Source: JAJRVM01 sp041752115
Lineage (GTDB): Bacteria > Planctomycetota > Planctomycetia > Pirellulales > Pirellulaceae
Assembly (NCBI GenBank): GCA_041752115.1
Contig: JBGSHS010000450.1
Location: 1 to 64,000 of the forward strand
Length of the DNA stretch: 64,000 nt
Reading direction: 5' to 3'
Part shown: positions 44,325 to 53,889 of the stretch, piece after piece
Layout: every line of letters begins with the position of its first letter
Numbering within the stretch: position 1 is the stretch's first letter
Notes under the pieces: generated by a model
The model's database searches: none
What the model saw: the letters and a program-made list of their open reading frames with translations, nothing else
Told to the model about the DNA's origin: nothing
Program-made: the position numbers and the translations under genes

Positions 44325-45362
44325 CTACCGAGCGGAAGCGACCTTGTCGATGTTGAAGTCGAAAGTCAACGCGCGCTGGTCTCCAGCTCGCAGCGTGATC
44401 ATCTCTTCCTTGACTCGGTCTTCCCCATTCTCGTTGACCACCACGCGAACCATGTAATCGGACCAGGTCTGGCCGTCAGCCAGCTTCGTCGTCCGGAATG
44501 TGCGGACCAAACCGCTGCCGCGCGTCTCGTTCCCCGCCAGGTAAACCTTGGCATCAGCCGGAACGTGCAGCGTCAGAGCGGTCTCGACCGCTGTGCTGTC
44601 CATGGCATCGAAGGCCAGACGAGCGGTCTGACCGGCACGCAGTTGCACCGTCTTGGACTGTACGACCGGCTTGCCGTCGATCAACATCTCCGCCTTGACT
44701 TCATACGTGTAGTCGAAGCCGGGCGTCAGGTTGCGAGACACGTAGCGTCGCACGTCACCAGTGCTGCGAGTGGCCACGCCATTGACCAGGATGCGGGCGC
44801 CATTCGGGACGCTGACCGTCAACAAAGCGCTGTCGTGCATCAGCGAGGTCTGCTTTTCCGGCAGCGGATTGCTTGGATCATCCGCCGGTGGAGTTGCCGG
44901 AGTCGGCCCAGCCGGTGCCTGGTCAGGAACGATAGAGGGCTCACCATAGATCACGCCCGTATCCGCTCCGCCACATCCACAGTCACTCACGGCGCATCCG
45001 CAGCTGGAGCAGCAAGTGGGGACGGTGCAGCAAGGATCGCAGCCCCAATAGTAGTTGTAATGATGTGTCCGCCAGCGATAAGCCCAACGGGTCAACAGGC
45101 CGCCACGCCAGCCGCACCCACTGTAGCAAGGGTCGCAGCAGTTGGTGTAACAGGGCGTGTAACAGGAAGTACCACACCCCCAGCCACCCCAAGAACCGCT
45201 CCAGCCACCATAATAGCTGTAACTGTAGCCCGTCCAGCCACCATAGTATGGTGCGCCACAGCATCCACGATAGCGCCAACCGGCTTCAGCCTGGCTACCC
45301 ACCATTGCCATGCCGGCGACCACCGCGAGGCACATCACAATTCGTACCAACCGTCGATTCAT
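44325..45362 (-). CDS. Exported protein with two TIGR03000 domains and Cys/Gly/Tyr-rich middle
   Basis: 345 residues from the ATG at 45362 (GGGGAG site). A signal peptide (VRIVMCLAVVAGMAMVGSQAEA) precedes a Gly/Tyr/Trp/Ser-rich region with many Cys pairs (CCGAPYYGGWTGY, then CGTSCYTPCYTNCCDPCYSGC). This would form disulfide-linked or metal-linked structure outside the cell. The C-terminal 150 residues contain two beta-sandwich repeats, LLTVSVPNGARILVNGVATRS and LTLHVPADAKVYLAGNETRG, each followed by a strand such as VQLRAGQTARLAFD or ITLRAGDQRALTF. These are the TIGR03000 domains known only from planctomycetes. The role is unknown; a cell-envelope part is likely. Confidence 0.87.
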   Translation of the reverse strand: MNRRLVRIVMCLAVVAGMAMVGSQAEAGWRYRGCCGAPYYGGWTGYSYSYYGGWSGSWGGWGCGTSCYTPCYTNCCDPCYSGCGWRGGLLTRWAYRWRTHHYNYYWGCDPCCTVPTCCSSCGCAVSDCGCGGADTGVIYGEPSIVPDQAPAGPTPATPPADDPSNPLPEKQTSLMHDSALLTVSVPNGARILVNGVATRSTGDVRRYVSRNLTPGFDYTYEVKAEMLIDGKPVVQSKTVQLRAGQTARLAFDAMDSTAVETALTLHVPADAKVYLAGNETRGSGLVRTFRTTKLADGQTWSDYMVRVVVNENGEDRVKEEMITLRAGDQRALTFDFNIDKVASAR

Positions 45363-45854
45363 CAGTTTGCTCCCCTTCACGAGACCGTTGGGATGTGCTT
45401 CCCACCCCAACCATCACCAGTCATGAATTCCCTTACACGATAATCACTCAGTCCATGCCAGCCGCCATGGCGAAGCGGATCGATGACGCTCAGATCCCCA
45501 CGAGGCTCCAAGTCGCGTGGGCTGAGGCTCAAACCATGGAGTGGCGTTTATGTACCAGCTCGGCGGGGGGAATTTACGGGGCTTTTCCCATCGCAATTAC
45601 CGAGTTAGTCTAGCAATCGTAGCACGTAATTCAAGCAAACTACATTGAATTTCTCGGTCGTACTGGGTGGGGTAAATGGGGTATCTGGCGGTTGTCGCGG
45701 GCACTCATGGAATCGATTCTGACGGCCAGAGTGTTCGAGCGGTTGGCGAGTAAGGTGAGGGGCAAGTGTCCGAAGGAGCTGCCGGAACCGATCCGCCGCC
45801 TGCTTGAGAATCAAGCCACGCCAGACGTCAGAATCGCTGCCGACAGGGCAACTG
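45363..45854. other. Intergenic region
   Basis: About 490 bases between two leftward genes. It should hold the TIGR03000 promoter. An open frame at 45692-45895 runs into the opposite gene and has no supporting evidence. Nothing else was recognised. Confidence 0.4.
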
Positions 45855-47123
45855 TCACTTGGTGGTGGGAGCCACGCGGACATCATCAAAGCTGATGGTC
45901 CCCACGGCGCCAAAGAGACCAATCCGGATGATGGCTTCCCGTGCCGACGGTGGGACTCGTATTAATTCCGACTGATGTTGCCAGTCGGCTGAGCCGCGAA
46001 AGGGACCGATCCAGCGGGGTGGGGACTGTTTGCGACTTTCGTCGAAAAAGGTCACGATGATCCCCGGCATCTGCTCGCTGGTCTGTCCCGGTCGGACGTT
46101 CTGGTACTTGACCCAGCCTGAGAGTTGCAGCTGCGAGACGCTGCGCCCGTCGACAGGAAAGCCCTGCATGGCCCAGCCCGGCCTTCCCGGTTCCTCGTTG
46201 GTAATCGTCAGGAAAAACTCTCCTTCGGGGGCTGTTTTGTCGTGCACTTGAGTGGCCTGACGCTGGTAATACCAGTCGGGGACGAATCCCGTTGTGAGGG
46301 CCGGCTTCTCGAACCCTCCATTACTGATTTGCGGGTTTTTCGGATCGGGAAGGATCTCGCGTGCTTCCTCTGCTGTGCCGGTCATCGGCACGAACAAGGT
46401 AGGACGCAGCGCCTCTTGTTCCAGTTTTCCCTCCCGTTTGCGCATGACATACAGGGTCTGCGAATACCGCTCGCCCACCGGGATCACGATGATGCCCCCT
46501 TCCCGGAGCTGGTCGATGAGCGGTTGCGGGACGTTTTCGGGCGAGCAGGTGACGATGATCTTGTCGTAAGGGGCATGTTCTGCCCAGCCTTGAAAACCGT
46601 CGCCCACTCGGACGTGGACGTTGTCGTAGCGGAGCCGTTGAAGGGTGCGCTGAGCGCTGAGGCCGAGCGTTTCGACGATTTCGATCGAATAGACGGCTCG
46701 GACGAGACCACTGAGAATCGCCGCTTGATAGCCGCTACCCGTGCCGATCTCCAGGACGCGATCGGTGGGTTGAGGATCCAATGCCTCGGTCATGAAAGCG
46801 ACAATAAACGGCGACGAAATCGTCTGCTGATCTCCGATCGGCAGGGACATGTCTTCGTAGGCCTGTTTGCGGTACTGTCGCGCCAGGAACTCATGCCGCG
46901 GCGTTTTTCGCATCGCCTCGATGACACGCGGATTTGTCACTCCGGCGCCGATGACCGCGGTCTCCACCATCTTCTCTCGCGCGGCGTCGAGTTGATCGCG
47001 GGACTGAGCGCGCGTCGTCGGGGGCCACAGCAGCAACGTGACGATCGCTCCGGTCAAGGCGATGGGAGCGGAATTGACGATCGTCAGCCAGCCACATCGT
47101 GCTGTGTGCGTTTCGCGTCTCAT
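45855..47123 (-). CDS. Exported protein-L-isoaspartate O-methyltransferase with C-terminal beta domain
   Basis: About 422 residues from the ATG at 47123 (AAGGGAG 9 bases upstream). The N-terminus has a hydrophobic export segment, APIALTGAIVTLLLWPPTTRAQ. The methyltransferase core then follows, with MVETAVIGAGVTNPRVIEAM, LPIGDQQTISSPFIVAFMT, VLEIGTGSGYQAAIL for SAM binding and YDKIIVTCSPENVP. It repairs isoaspartyl residues in proteins. The last 150 residues (NGGFEKPALTTGFVPDWYY, then LQLSGWVKYQNV) resemble a CBM-type beta-sandwich and are not part of standard PCMTs. An exported form is unusual, since SAM is not known outside the cytoplasm. Alternatively the hydrophobic segment anchors it, or the start is wrong. 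Confidence 0.85.
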   Translation of the reverse strand: MRRETHTARCGWLTIVNSAPIALTGAIVTLLLWPPTTRAQSRDQLDAAREKMVETAVIGAGVTNPRVIEAMRKTPRHEFLARQYRKQAYEDMSLPIGDQQTISSPFIVAFMTEALDPQPTDRVLEIGTGSGYQAAILSGLVRAVYSIEIVETLGLSAQRTLQRLRYDNVHVRVGDGFQGWAEHAPYDKIIVTCSPENVPQPLIDQLREGGIIVIPVGERYSQTLYVMRKREGKLEQEALRPTLFVPMTGTAEEAREILPDPKNPQISNGGFEKPALTTGFVPDWYYQRQATQVHDKTAPEGEFFLTITNEEPGRPGWAMQGFPVDGRSVSQLQLSGWVKYQNVRPGQTSEQMPGIIVTFFDESRKQSPPRWIGPFRGSADWQHQSELIRVPPSAREAIIRIGLFGAVGTISFDDVRVAPTTK

Positions 47124-47215
47124 CACCATCACTCCCTTCTTGCGGGCACCCCACGCGAACGGACAGACGCGACACGAGTGCGAGTGCAGCACGTCGGTGG
47201 CGGTGATCATCTACG

Positions 47216-48148
47216 TCAGGTCTTGGAACCCATTCCCTTGGTCAGAGCCATGAAGGCGGATTCCAGATTCACTTCTTCTTCAGTGAACAGCTTGATGCGA
47301 TATCCGGCTGCCACCAGTGCGGTGGACAGGTCCGTGTATTCGGACACATCTTTGTGCAGCGTGACGACGATCTTGGAATGATCCAGCCGCACGTTTTCGA
47401 CCAAGGGATGCTGGGTGAGCAGTTCTGCTGCGCTGTCCCTGTTCGTGGTCACACCGACATGGAGCACAATCTGATCGCGCACTTGCCGCAGTACTTCCGA
47501 GACGGCGGCGTTGACCGACATGACACCTTTATCGATGATACCGATCTTGTTGCAGATGTCGGCCAATTCCGGCAGGATATGACTCGAAACCACGATCGTC
47601 TTGCCCATTTCGCCCAGGCGACGGAGCAGGTTCCGCATTTCGATCCGCGCGCGGGGATCCAGGCCACTGAGCGGTTCGTCCAGCAGCAGCACCTGCGGGT
47701 CATGCAGCAGGACCCGGGCCAGGCCGAGACGCTGCGTCTGTCCGCGCGACAGCGTGTTGGCATAGGCGTCACGTTTGAAGTCCAGATCGACGATCTCGAG
47801 CTTTTCGTTGCAGACTCGCCGCCGCTCCGCTCCCCGAATACGATAGGCGGCGGCGAAGAACTCCAGGTACTCGATGACTTTCATGTCGTCGTAGACACCA
47901 AAGAAATCCGGCATGTAGCCGACCAGACGCCGAATCTCTTTCGGTTGCGTATAGATCGAGTTGCCGCACACGTAGGCTTCACCCCACGTCGGATTCAGCA
48001 GCGTCGCAATAATCCGCATCGTCGTCGTCTTGCCCGCTCCGTTGGGGCCGATAAAGCCGAACAGGTCCCCTTCGTTCAGATCCAGCTCGATCGACTGGAT
48101 CGCAAACATGTCGCCGTATTTCTTGGTCAGATCGTGTGTCTTGATCAC
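47216..48148 (-). CDS. ABC transporter ATP-binding protein
   Basis: About 310 residues from the GTG at 48148, which begins with the family's usual MIKTHDLTKKYGD; a TTG at 48187 is possible. Walker A is GPNGAGKTTTMR, the Q-loop region includes VGYMPDFFGVYDD, the signature is LSRGQTQRLGLARV, Walker B is VLLLDEPLSGLD and the switch His lies in VVSSHILPEL. The C-terminal part (residues 220-310) is a regulatory extension, as in multidrug/export ABC proteins of the CcmA or NodI type. It needs a separate permease; the large membrane protein upstream may be its partner in the same operon, 57 bases apart. Confidence 0.9.
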   Translation of the reverse strand: MIKTHDLTKKYGDMFAIQSIELDLNEGDLFGFIGPNGAGKTTTMRIIATLLNPTWGEAYVCGNSIYTQPKEIRRLVGYMPDFFGVYDDMKVIEYLEFFAAAYRIRGAERRRVCNEKLEIVDLDFKRDAYANTLSRGQTQRLGLARVLLHDPQVLLLDEPLSGLDPRARIEMRNLLRRLGEMGKTIVVSSHILPELADICNKIGIIDKGVMSVNAAVSEVLRQVRDQIVLHVGVTTNRDSAAELLTQHPLVENVRLDHSKIVVTLHKDVSEYTDLSTALVAAGYRIKLFTEEEVNLESAFMALTKGMGSKT

Positions 48149-48205
48149 GTGCAGTTCTTTCGCGCTTGTGAGGTGCGCCCAGCCCAATGTACGTGGGGCG
48201 TAGGG

Positions 48206-50536
48206 TTAGGTGTCACTCTGCAGAGTGACGGGGAGTAAGATGCGGTAGAACGTCCAATGCTGATCCGGATTCGGTCCAGTCGCATCGGGCTGCGTGTCAG
48301 CGGGCTGACCGTGCGTGACTGGCGTGTTGATGTCGTTCCTTTGAGTCTCTGGCAACGGACTGCCCGACGCGACGTTGGATTCCGATGGTGGACGATCGCT
48401 GTGACTGATCGTCAGCCGACTGGCGGGGAGTCTGCTGCGGCCAACCAGGATGGCCTGTCCTTCGCGCAAGTGTCGGCTGAGGTCGATATACCCTTGATAG
48501 CTGTGGGACAGTCGAGTGAATGGACGGCCGCCAGCTGCCGAGTAGAACATCAGCATTTCGACAATGCGTGGCGGGTCCGACAAGTCGTCGTGATTCCAGG
48601 AGCCGCCCTCGTCGCGAGTTCCAACGATCCGTCGGCGCGCCAGCAGCCAGCTGAGATCGAGCGGTGACTTGCCGCCGAGCTGAAATGTCTCGCCGGGACC
48701 GAAACGCCCGTCGATCGGGTACGCCCAATTTCCGAAGAACACCCAGGCGTTGGAGAGTTCCACGTCGAGCGGGTTGGTCACCGTGCCCTGAAGCAAATCC
48801 TGTCGATTGGCAGTCAGCTGCCCGACTTCCCCAACGGCGCCGTGAGCTTCCCACCGCGCGATCAGCCCCTTGGTCGACGCCGTGTGAATCGGCAACTGCT
48901 CAATAGGCGGGCCGGCTCTCGCCTGCCGCCCTGAGCCATAGTTGATCCGATACTCCTCGCTCAACACATCCACAGTGGTGGTCGTGTTCATGCCGCCCAA
49001 ACCCGTACCTGGCAGCCCGTGCCACGAGAGCAGGACTTCCGGCGTATTTCTGTCCAGCTGCAAAGCCGGCTCAGGAGCCAGATCGACATCGAGGCGAGTA
49101 GTCTGCGGACTGTAGATGCTCGCCCACGTCGTGCCACGCACCCATTGCTCAGCGGGATCCACATCGACCACATCGATCTGATTCAACTGGGTCCGCAAGC
49201 CTTTCCAGTGTCCGCTCAGCCAGACGGCTAACAGGCAGAAACCAACGACAATGAATGGAAATGTGACCCAGGTCCAATGGAACCGCTGAAGCTTGCGCAG
49301 ACCGAAGAAATCGACCGGCCCCAGCACCAGGACATACAGGACCAGCAACGCTGCGACCCACGAGAACTGCACCAGTGTGACTCCCTGAAACTGATCCAGC
49401 GCCGCGCGCAGTTGACCCGACACGTCATCAAATCCCACATGGGTCACCTGACCCACACTCTCGTCGCTCAGCGCCGAGTCTTCTTCGTCCGAATGGGGCT
49501 GAAGCAGCTTGGCCAGCAGGCGAGGTCGTGACGGCCAGGTCGAGACCGGAGGCAGATCGAGATCGATCGCCAGATACGTCACTTCACCAAACCCGATCGG
49601 GAACCGTGTGATGATGGCTCGATCATCCGTCCCGCCGGCCCCCTCGTAGCAGGTGACTCGTCCCCGTTGCGCGGAATAGATGGCCAGCGGCGAATCCGGG
49701 CTGCCAAGGATCCGATCCGCAGCCCGCGCGTAATTCTCCAGGCCGGAAGCCTTCCAGAACTCATCCAACTCAATGAACTCGCCAGGGCGCAAGGGGTAGA
49801 AACGATGGTCGGGTGCAAACAGCTCGGGAGCACGCTTGCCAGAGGTCAGCACCAGTCGGCCACCCAGCCGCAACCAATGAAGGAACGCTTCGAACTGCTG
49901 ATCACTCATCGTTTCCAGGGGAGTGGTAACGCCGGTGGCCACAACCACCACGTTGACCCCCTCATAGCCGAACCACTGATCGGGAAAGTCCTCCGGTTCG
50001 CTCACCAGGCTCGAGACGAGCCGTTCGCTTCGCATACGCACAAACAGGGCCGCCGATTCGTCCACGCGGACATCCGCCCCCATTGTCACCACCCAATGCC
50101 AGGTCGCCGGCCGCGGCACCGTATCCGCGAGGCTCTGCTGGTCGACAATCGTCCCCTCGCGATCGCGCAGCACGCCGCGCACGCGACCATCGATCCGGCC
50201 CAGTTTGAAGTAACGCCACCCCGTCCACTCTCCTCCGGCGGGAATCTCCAGCAACCGGTCCGCTCCGTTCGTGTAGCGAGTGGCCAGATCATCGCCGTCA
50301 GGGGCCGACAATTCGAACTTACCGCTGAATCCTTCACTCCCACCACGAATCGTAACTCGCACTGGCGTCCAGTAACCGACTTTGAAGTCGCCGCCTAATC
50401 CGACCTGCATTTTGGCAATGCTCGGACTGTCTTGCGGTGCGTCGTCGGCCGCCCAGGCAACCGGCGTCGAACCACGCAGAACGAGACCGAGGGCGAGCGA
50501 GGCGAGCAGAAGCGGGAGAACGAATCGATTGCTCAC
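48206..50536 (-). CDS. Exported membrane protein of 776 residues, probable partner of the ABC ATPase
   Basis: Start is the GTG at 50536, with a GAGG site 11 bases upstream. A signal-type segment (VLPLLLASLALGLVLRGSTPVAWA) precedes a beta-rich extracytoplasmic part with IAKMQVGLGGDFKVGYWTPVR. This is followed by a GATase-like alpha/beta region (GVNVVVVATGVTTPLETMSDQ, LRLGGRLVLTSGK). Two close membrane segments lie at about residues 380-460 (VAALLVLYVLVLGPVDFF, FPFIVVGFCLLAVWLSG). The C-terminal 300 residues are again beta-rich. The layout of a soluble domain, a GATase-like fold and membrane segments is common in planctomycete and Bacteroidetes proteins near ABC ATPases of gliding or export type. 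The function is not proven. Confidence 0.78.
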   Translation of the reverse strand: MSNRFVLPLLLASLALGLVLRGSTPVAWAADDAPQDSPSIAKMQVGLGGDFKVGYWTPVRVTIRGGSEGFSGKFELSAPDGDDLATRYTNGADRLLEIPAGGEWTGWRYFKLGRIDGRVRGVLRDREGTIVDQQSLADTVPRPATWHWVVTMGADVRVDESAALFVRMRSERLVSSLVSEPEDFPDQWFGYEGVNVVVVATGVTTPLETMSDQQFEAFLHWLRLGGRLVLTSGKRAPELFAPDHRFYPLRPGEFIELDEFWKASGLENYARAADRILGSPDSPLAIYSAQRGRVTCYEGAGGTDDRAIITRFPIGFGEVTYLAIDLDLPPVSTWPSRPRLLAKLLQPHSDEEDSALSDESVGQVTHVGFDDVSGQLRAALDQFQGVTLVQFSWVAALLVLYVLVLGPVDFFGLRKLQRFHWTWVTFPFIVVGFCLLAVWLSGHWKGLRTQLNQIDVVDVDPAEQWVRGTTWASIYSPQTTRLDVDLAPEPALQLDRNTPEVLLSWHGLPGTGLGGMNTTTTVDVLSEEYRINYGSGRQARAGPPIEQLPIHTASTKGLIARWEAHGAVGEVGQLTANRQDLLQGTVTNPLDVELSNAWVFFGNWAYPIDGRFGPGETFQLGGKSPLDLSWLLARRRIVGTRDEGGSWNHDDLSDPPRIVEMLMFYSAAGGRPFTRLSHSYQGYIDLSRHLREGQAILVGRSRLPASRLTISHSDRPPSESNVASGSPLPETQRNDINTPVTHGQPADTQPDATGPNPDQHWTFYRILLPVTLQSDT

Positions 50537-50914
50537 GTGAACAGTTACCTCGCGGCAGATATTTCGCGTCCAAGAGGAGTCATGCCAGTGATGCGATGGC
50601 GTGCTGTTCCTGCAGCCAGACAGCTCCAGATGCTCTCCAGCATAATTGGATACTCGGAGTCTTTGAATGACCGTGTTCTGACGATGCCGGTTTTTCATGC
50701 TTCCTACTCGGACCAACCACTGAAACCGTACTGAGAGGGCCCCGGTCGATAATACTCGCCAACCCCTCGCAGGCCGTTGGGCCCGACTGTTCCTCGCCTA
50801 CCGGGCAGTCGACCCCCAGCTGCGCCGGTGACGAACCGGTCGCGGCCGCCGTCCACTCGGGACCGAACCGTGGGTTTCGTTCCCTCAGATTCCGATGTTC
50901 CTCTCGCGTGTCGT
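50537..50914. other. Intergenic region
   Basis: About 380 bases between two leftward genes. No gene or RNA was recognised. It should hold the promoter of the membrane protein/ABC operon. Confidence 0.4.
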
Positions 50915-51250
50915 TCAGGGCTTACCCGAGTCCGCACAACGGCAGACGAACTGGCGGCAGCCAGGGCATCCCTCCCCGTACTTGCGGCGGACCGCTTCAG
51001 TAAGGTCGACGCCTGCCACGTTGGCGATGGTGGTGAGCCATGCCAAAACGTCGGCAAACTCCCCCATCTGGTCCTCGTGACTGCCGCTGCGCAGCGCCGC
51101 AGCCAACTCCCCCACCTCCTCCATCAACCACATAAACGTGCCATCTACTCCGCGCGCCAGATCCTTGCGCAAGTACATATTGCGGATCAGTTGCTGAAAA
51201 TCCGCTAGAGTGATCTCCGTGCCGGTTTCGCCCGTGCCTGCTTTGTTCAT
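50915..51250 (-). CDS. MazG-like nucleotide pyrophosphohydrolase
   Basis: 111 residues. All-alpha NTP-PPase of the MazG group, which hydrolyses nucleoside triphosphates, often non-canonical ones. The metal site is EEVGELAAAL followed by EFADVLAWL, giving E-E-x-x-E then E-x-x-D. The helix before it (TLADFQQLIRNMYLRKD) also fits. The C-terminal tail CPGCRQFVCRCAD holds four cysteines in a C-x2-C-x4-C-x1-C pattern and might bind zinc, which is not standard in the family. The gene is single. Confidence 0.86.
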   Translation of the reverse strand: MNKAGTGETGTEITLADFQQLIRNMYLRKDLARGVDGTFMWLMEEVGELAAALRSGSHEDQMGEFADVLAWLTTIANVAGVDLTEAVRRKYGEGCPGCRQFVCRCADSGKP

Positions 51251-51833
51251 GGCCCTTCCGCTCCGTGACGCCTCGACCTGGTCGGCCGGGCAGTAGATGC
51301 GGCTGCCGTCACTGACCCGAGAGGCTACCTCTTTCGGGTAGAAGGGACAGGCTGCCGGGAATCAACCGTCGCCATTGGCTCAAAGTCTACTGGATTGCCT
51401 GAGCTTTGTCTTGGCAGTCGCGTAACGGTTCTACGGAGCGAAATCCGCTTTGTTCCACTCCGCGGAAGGAATGGCGGGCCTCGCGGGGGGATTGGGGAGG
51501 TTGGCTGTCAGGATCGATCCGAGGGGCAGGCCGGTGGCGACGATGCTCGAAGAGCTTTGGTTCGCCAGCGCATCAGCTCGGGACGAGGACGGCGCTCGTC
51601 TGGTCTGACGCCCCAGAGTGCAGCATGCTGAGCGACTGGCAAGCCTGGAAAGCTCCGGATGGCTGTGATATCACACAGGCTCTCGCCAGTGAGTTCACGG
51701 CCGGAGCATGGCCTTGCGCCAGGTACCAGTGTTTGCTGGGGGGCCACCTCCTCGCTCTCCGTCCCGCTGGCGATGATTTGATCAGACGAAGTCGCATGCG
51801 GGCTTGCGGCAACAACCTCTGACGAGAATCTCT
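51251..51833. other. Intergenic region
   Basis: About 580 bases between the leftward radical SAM and MazG-like genes. Open frames occur on both strands but none is convincing. It holds the MazG promoter. Confidence 0.4.
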
Positions 51834-53711
51834 TCAGCTGGATCTGCTATTTTCGCGCAGTGGAAGGGGACTACCTTGGGAGGCGGGTTGCATTTGTTCG
51901 AGCTGGACGACGCTCCGGAGTTGTTCCTTTTGCAGGAACTCCCGCCCATATTTCACTTGGATGTGGTCCCATGGCAGCGGGTCGCCCATGGTGTACGGTT
52001 CGTGCAGCATCCGCTGAGCATCGATGCCGGCGTCGGCAAACGCCCGCCACCAGCGTTCGGCGCAGAGTTGTTCCGACCAACTGTCCATTCGAGCGCCTCG
52101 TTTCCAGGCAAGTTCCATGGCGTCGGCCACGCGACGGTCGCCGCGGCTGATGACCCCTTCCAGCAGGCTGGTCTCGATATCATGCCGTTTAATCTGCACG
52201 CTGCGGATCGACTTCTGCCGCCACAGGTAGTCGTGAGCCCATTGGAAGTACTCGCGCGTCTGCATGGCGTTCCATTGGTAAGGGGTATGAGCCTTGGGGA
52301 CGAAATTCGATACGCTGGCAGTGACTTTCGCGAACCGTCCCCGTTCTTCCTTGCCGATCCGGGCAATGGTCTCGGCCATTTCGACGATGCCCTCCAGGTC
52401 ACTGGGACGCTCTCCCGGCAGGCCGCACATGAAATAGAGCTTGACGCTTTCAAAGTTGTGGCGGAAAGCGACGCGACAACCCTCGAACAGATCGTCGTTC
52501 TTAATCCGTTTGCGGATCTGTTCCCGCATGTCGTCGCGTGCCACTTCAGGCGCTAACGTGAGACTCGAGCGACGAGTGTTGCCGACCAGTTCAGCGATGC
52601 TGCGCAACTGTTCGTTCACACGCAAGCTGGGAACCGAGATGTTGACCCCGAGCGGTCCGAGTACTTCTTTGAGTCGTGTGACCAGTTCACGGAAGTGAGG
52701 GTAGTCGCTCGACGAGAGGGACAGCAGTGAGATCTCGTTGAATCCGGTGTTGTGATAGCTTTCCAGGGCGGCCTGAACGATTGTCTCCACGCTCCGCACG
52801 CGCAACGGTCGTTTAATTACCGTGCTTTGGCAGAAACGGCATTGCCAGGGACAGCCTCGCATGATCTCGACCGCGATGCGATCGTGGACGCATTCGACGT
52901 ACGGAACGATCGGCTTGGTCGGCAGCGGAGTCGATTCCAGGTCGCTGACCAGGGCGGGCCGAACGGTCTCAGGTACTTCCGGCCGCCGACGCCGCAGGGA
53001 TGCAAAACGTCCGTGGCGGTACTCGGGCTCGTAGAACCGCGGTACATAACCGTAGGGAAGCGAGGCAGCCAGCTGGAGCAGCAGTTCCTCCCGGACCGAC
53101 TCTCCTCCCCTCCCCTGCCCCGTGGCGCCGCAAGGGCCGCACGCTTCACGTTTCAACTGCCGCCACAGGTCACAGATCTGCGGGAGGCTTTCTTCGCCGT
53201 CGCCCGTGACGAACACATCGACAAAGGGGGCTAGCGGCTCCGGGTTTTGCGCACAGGGACCGCCGGCAATGATCAGCGGATGCTCCAGTCGGCGTTCCGT
53301 CGACCGCAGCGGAATGCCGCCCAGATCCAAAATGGTCAGGACGTTTGGCATCGACAGTTCGTATTGCAGCGAGAAACCGACGACGTCGAATTCGTGGAGC
53401 GGTGTAAAGGTCTCCAAGCTGTACAACGGGAGTTGATGTCGCCGCAGCGAATTTTCCATGTCCATCCACGGCGCAAATACCCGCTCACACGCCCAATCGT
53501 CTCGGGCGTTCATCAGCGAGTAGAGTAGCTGATAACCGTGATGACTCATCCCGATCGTATAGAGATCCGGAAACGCCAGGCAGAGTCGACCACGGAAGTC
53601 GGCGCGCGGCTTGCGAACGATATTGAGTTCTCCCCCCAGATACTGGGCCGGCATCTGGACCCCCGGCAGTACCTGTTGGACGATCGTATCTCTCAGTTGC
53701 GTGTTGATCAC
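51834..53711 (-). CDS. Radical SAM protein, TIGR03960-like, with N-terminal B12-type domain
   Basis: 625 residues from the GTG at 53711 (GGAG about 9 bases upstream). The N-terminal 200 residues have a Rossmann-like pattern (LCLAFPDLYTIGMSHHGYQL). This is followed by the radical SAM cluster motif RGCPWQCRFCQS (C-x3-C-x2-C), then the barrel with LLSLSSSDYPHF and LYFMCGLPGERPSDLEGIVEM. This matches the family known as TIGR03960. In many bacteria this domain is followed by a DUF2344/TIGR03936 domain on the same or the next gene. I do not see that part after residue 600, and the downstream region is intergenic. Its substrate is unknown. Confidence 0.85.
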   Translation of the reverse strand: MINTQLRDTIVQQVLPGVQMPAQYLGGELNIVRKPRADFRGRLCLAFPDLYTIGMSHHGYQLLYSLMNARDDWACERVFAPWMDMENSLRRHQLPLYSLETFTPLHEFDVVGFSLQYELSMPNVLTILDLGGIPLRSTERRLEHPLIIAGGPCAQNPEPLAPFVDVFVTGDGEESLPQICDLWRQLKREACGPCGATGQGRGGESVREELLLQLAASLPYGYVPRFYEPEYRHGRFASLRRRRPEVPETVRPALVSDLESTPLPTKPIVPYVECVHDRIAVEIMRGCPWQCRFCQSTVIKRPLRVRSVETIVQAALESYHNTGFNEISLLSLSSSDYPHFRELVTRLKEVLGPLGVNISVPSLRVNEQLRSIAELVGNTRRSSLTLAPEVARDDMREQIRKRIKNDDLFEGCRVAFRHNFESVKLYFMCGLPGERPSDLEGIVEMAETIARIGKEERGRFAKVTASVSNFVPKAHTPYQWNAMQTREYFQWAHDYLWRQKSIRSVQIKRHDIETSLLEGVISRGDRRVADAMELAWKRGARMDSWSEQLCAERWWRAFADAGIDAQRMLHEPYTMGDPLPWDHIQVKYGREFLQKEQLRSVVQLEQMQPASQGSPLPLRENSRSS

Positions 53712-53889
53712 CGGTCAGACTCCGTTTCTCTTGCAGTGTTCCTACGTGCCTTGACTTGAGCTGGCTTGTCGGTCACAACGAGACATAGCGACGTGGCCGC
53801 GGGATGACTGCTCCAGCCCGTGGCGATACCCATACGCACTCGGTTTCTTTTTGCATCCAGCACCTGTTCCAGCCGGGGTGTCCAGAAGC

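Noticed and set aside
45692..45895. Plus-strand open frame of 67 codons
   Set aside because: It overlaps the 3' end of the leftward methyltransferase, has no ribosome site and no similarity to known proteins.
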